Below, piece after piece: positions 5,514-6,734 of a stretch of 6,734 nt of DNA. The notes under the pieces were generated by a model that saw only the letters and a program-made list of their open reading frames with translations, made no database searches and was not told the origin of the DNA. A program made the translations under genes and the position numbers. Every line of letters begins with the position of its first letter. Positions within the stretch are counted from its first letter, which is position 1. The stretch comes from Pseudolabrys sp. (lineage in GTDB: Bacteria; Pseudomonadota; Alphaproteobacteria; Rhizobiales; Xanthobacteraceae). The stretch lies in assembly GCA_026125925.1 (NCBI GenBank), contig JAHCKF010000197.1, forward strand, positions 1 through 6,734, in the 5' to 3' direction.

Positions 5514-6734
5514 TTACGCCGAATAGTACATCTCGAACTCGACCGGGTGCGGCGTGTGCTCGAAGCGGATGACTTCGGTCATCTTCAGTTCGATGTAGGC
5601 GTCGATGAAGTCGTCATCGAACACGCCGCCCGCTTTCAGGAAGTCACGATCCTTGTCGAGGCTTTCCAGCGCCTCACGCAGCGAACCGGACACGGTCGGG
5701 ATCTGCTTGAGCTCCGCCTTCGGCAGATCGTACAGATCCTTGTCCATCGCATCGCCGGGGTGGAGCTTGTTCTTGATGCCGTCGAGACCCGCCATCAGCA
5801 GCGAGGCGAAGCACAGATACGGGTTGGCAAGCGGATCGGGGAAGCGGACTTCGACGCGCTTGGCCTTCGGGCTCTCGGTGTAGGGGATGCGGCACGACGC
5901 CGAGCGGTTGCGCGCCGAGTAGGCGAGCAGCACCGGCGCCTCGAAGCCCGGCACCAGACGCTTATAGGAGTTGGTGGTCGGGTTGGTGAAGGCGTTGATC
6001 GCCTTGGCGTGCTTGATGACGCCGGCGATGTAGGAGAGGCACATGTCCGAGAGACCGGCGTACTTGTCGCCGGCGAACATCGGCTTGCCGTCCTTCCAGA
6101 TCGACTGGTGGCAGTGCATGCCCGAACCGTTGTCGCCGTAGATCGGCTTCGGCATGAACGTTGCGGTCTTGCCGTAGATCTGCGCGACCTGCTGGATGCA
6201 GTACTTATAGATCTGCAGGTGGTCGGCCATGATGGTCATCGGGCCGAACTTCAGACCGAGCTCGTGCTGCGCCGAGGCAACTTCGTGATGGTGCTTCTCG
6301 ACCTTGGCGCCCATGCGCGCCATGGCGCCGAGCATTTCCGAACGCATGTCCTGCGCGGAGTCCTGCGGCGGCACCGGGAAGTAACCCTTCTTGATGCCGA
6401 TGCGGTGACCGAGGTTGCCGCCTTCGTAGTCGGTGTCGGAGTTGGTCGGCAGTTCGATGGAGTCGAGCTTGAAGCCGGTGTTGTAGGGATCGGCCTTGTA
6501 CTTGACGTCGTCGAACACGAAGAACTCGGCTTCCGGGCCGAAGAAGATGGTGTCGCCGTAGCCCAGCGACTTGACGAGCGCTTCGGCCTTGCGGGCGATG
6601 CCGCGCGGATCGCGGTTATAAGGCTCGCCCGTGGTCGGCTCGAGCACGTCGCAGACCAGCACCAGGGTGGTCTCGGCGAAGAACGGGTCGATGCAGGCCG
6701 TGGCCGGGTCTGGCATCAGGTTCATGTCGGATTC
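5514..6734 (-). CDS. glnA: Glutamine synthetase type I (GlnA), 5' end outside the window
   Basis: This is the ATP-dependent ligase (EC 6.3.1.2) that makes glutamine from glutamate and ammonia, acting as a cytoplasmic dodecamer. The reading frame runs open through the right edge: codons for Glu-Ser-Asp precede the ATG at 6725, so that ATG is internal. About 406 residues are visible of the usual 469, and roughly 63-66 N-terminal residues are missing. Counting from the 6725 Met, visible motifs are [13 protein letters not shown] (metal-binding Glu65 and Glu67), [13 protein letters not shown] (145-157), [10 protein letters not shown] (199-208), [11 protein letters not shown] (271-281) and VEVRFPDP (291-298). 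The adenylylation loop MDKDLYDLP follows, with Tyr332 corresponding to Tyr397 of E. coli. The enzyme should thus be controlled by GlnE adenylylation. In this group glnB (PII) usually lies just upstream, here beyond the edge. A strong terminator follows the gene. Confidence 0.98.
   Translation of the reverse strand, partial: ESDMNLMPDPATACIDPFFAETTLVLVCDVLEPTTGEPYNRDPRGIARKAEALVKSLGYGDTIFFGPEAEFFVFDDVKYKADPYNTGFKLDSIELPTNSDTDYEGGNLGHRIGIKKGYFPVPPQDSAQDMRSEMLGAMARMGAKVEKHHHEVASAQHELGLKFGPMTIMADHLQIYKYCIQQVAQIYGKTATFMPKPIYGDNGSGMHCHQSIWKDGKPMFAGDKYAGLSDMCLSYIAGVIKHAKAINAFTNPTTNSYKRLVPGFEAPVLLAYSARNRSASCRIPYTESPKAKRVEVRFPDPLANPYLCFASLLMAGLDGIKNKLHPGDAMDKDLYDLPKAELKQIPTVSGSLREALESLDKDRDFLKAGGVFDDDFIDAYIELKMTEVIRFEHTPHPVEFEMYYSA

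Overview
The window looks like chromosomal DNA of a GC-rich alphaproteobacterium, most likely Hyphomicrobiales (Rhizobiales; Bradyrhizobium/Rhodopseudomonas/Xanthobacteraceae-like). The reasons are a DUF2735 small protein (a family I know from rhizobia and relatives), a GlnA very close to rhizobial type I glutamine synthetase, a Tat-exported PhoX phosphatase, and GC-rich coding with long antisense shadow frames.

Layout, left to right. Positions 1-440 carry no convincing gene. They hold a GC-rich hairpin, a good sigma-54 (-24/-12) match firing leftward out of the window, a second sigma-54-like match firing rightward, and three TGC-N11-GCA dyads with the outer geometry of NtrC sites. Positions 441-623 (+) encode a 60-residue DUF2735 protein, probably related to the rhizobial glutamine synthetase II inhibitor GstI. 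Convergent to it, only 17 bp away, is glutaminase glsA (641-1570, -). Upstream of glsA on the same strand is phoX (1671-3656, -), preceded by a well-placed PHO box, -10 element and Shine-Dalgarno. An intrinsic terminator (3726-3758) separates phoX from a SulP anion transporter with a C-terminal STAS domain (3766-5247, -). Its 5' leader (about 5272-5390) can fold into several hairpins and a three-way junction and is preceded by a sigma-70-like promoter. Next come the glnA terminator (5451-5480) and glnA (5514-6734, -), cut by the right edge about 63-66 residues short of its usual start.

Functionally the locus is nutrient themed. Glutamine synthesis (glnA), glutamine hydrolysis (glsA) and a putative regulator of a second glutamine synthetase (DUF2735) surround phosphate scavenging (phoX) and anion, perhaps sulfate, uptake (sulP). 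The minus-strand genes appear to form at least three transcription units: glnA, sulP, and phoX with or without glsA. The divergent sigma-54 promoter at the left edge leads me to predict a nitrogen-regulated gene, perhaps glnII, just outside the window.

The most novel-looking element is the structured sulP leader, a candidate cis-regulatory RNA. No mobile elements, CRISPR arrays, tRNAs or rRNAs were seen.
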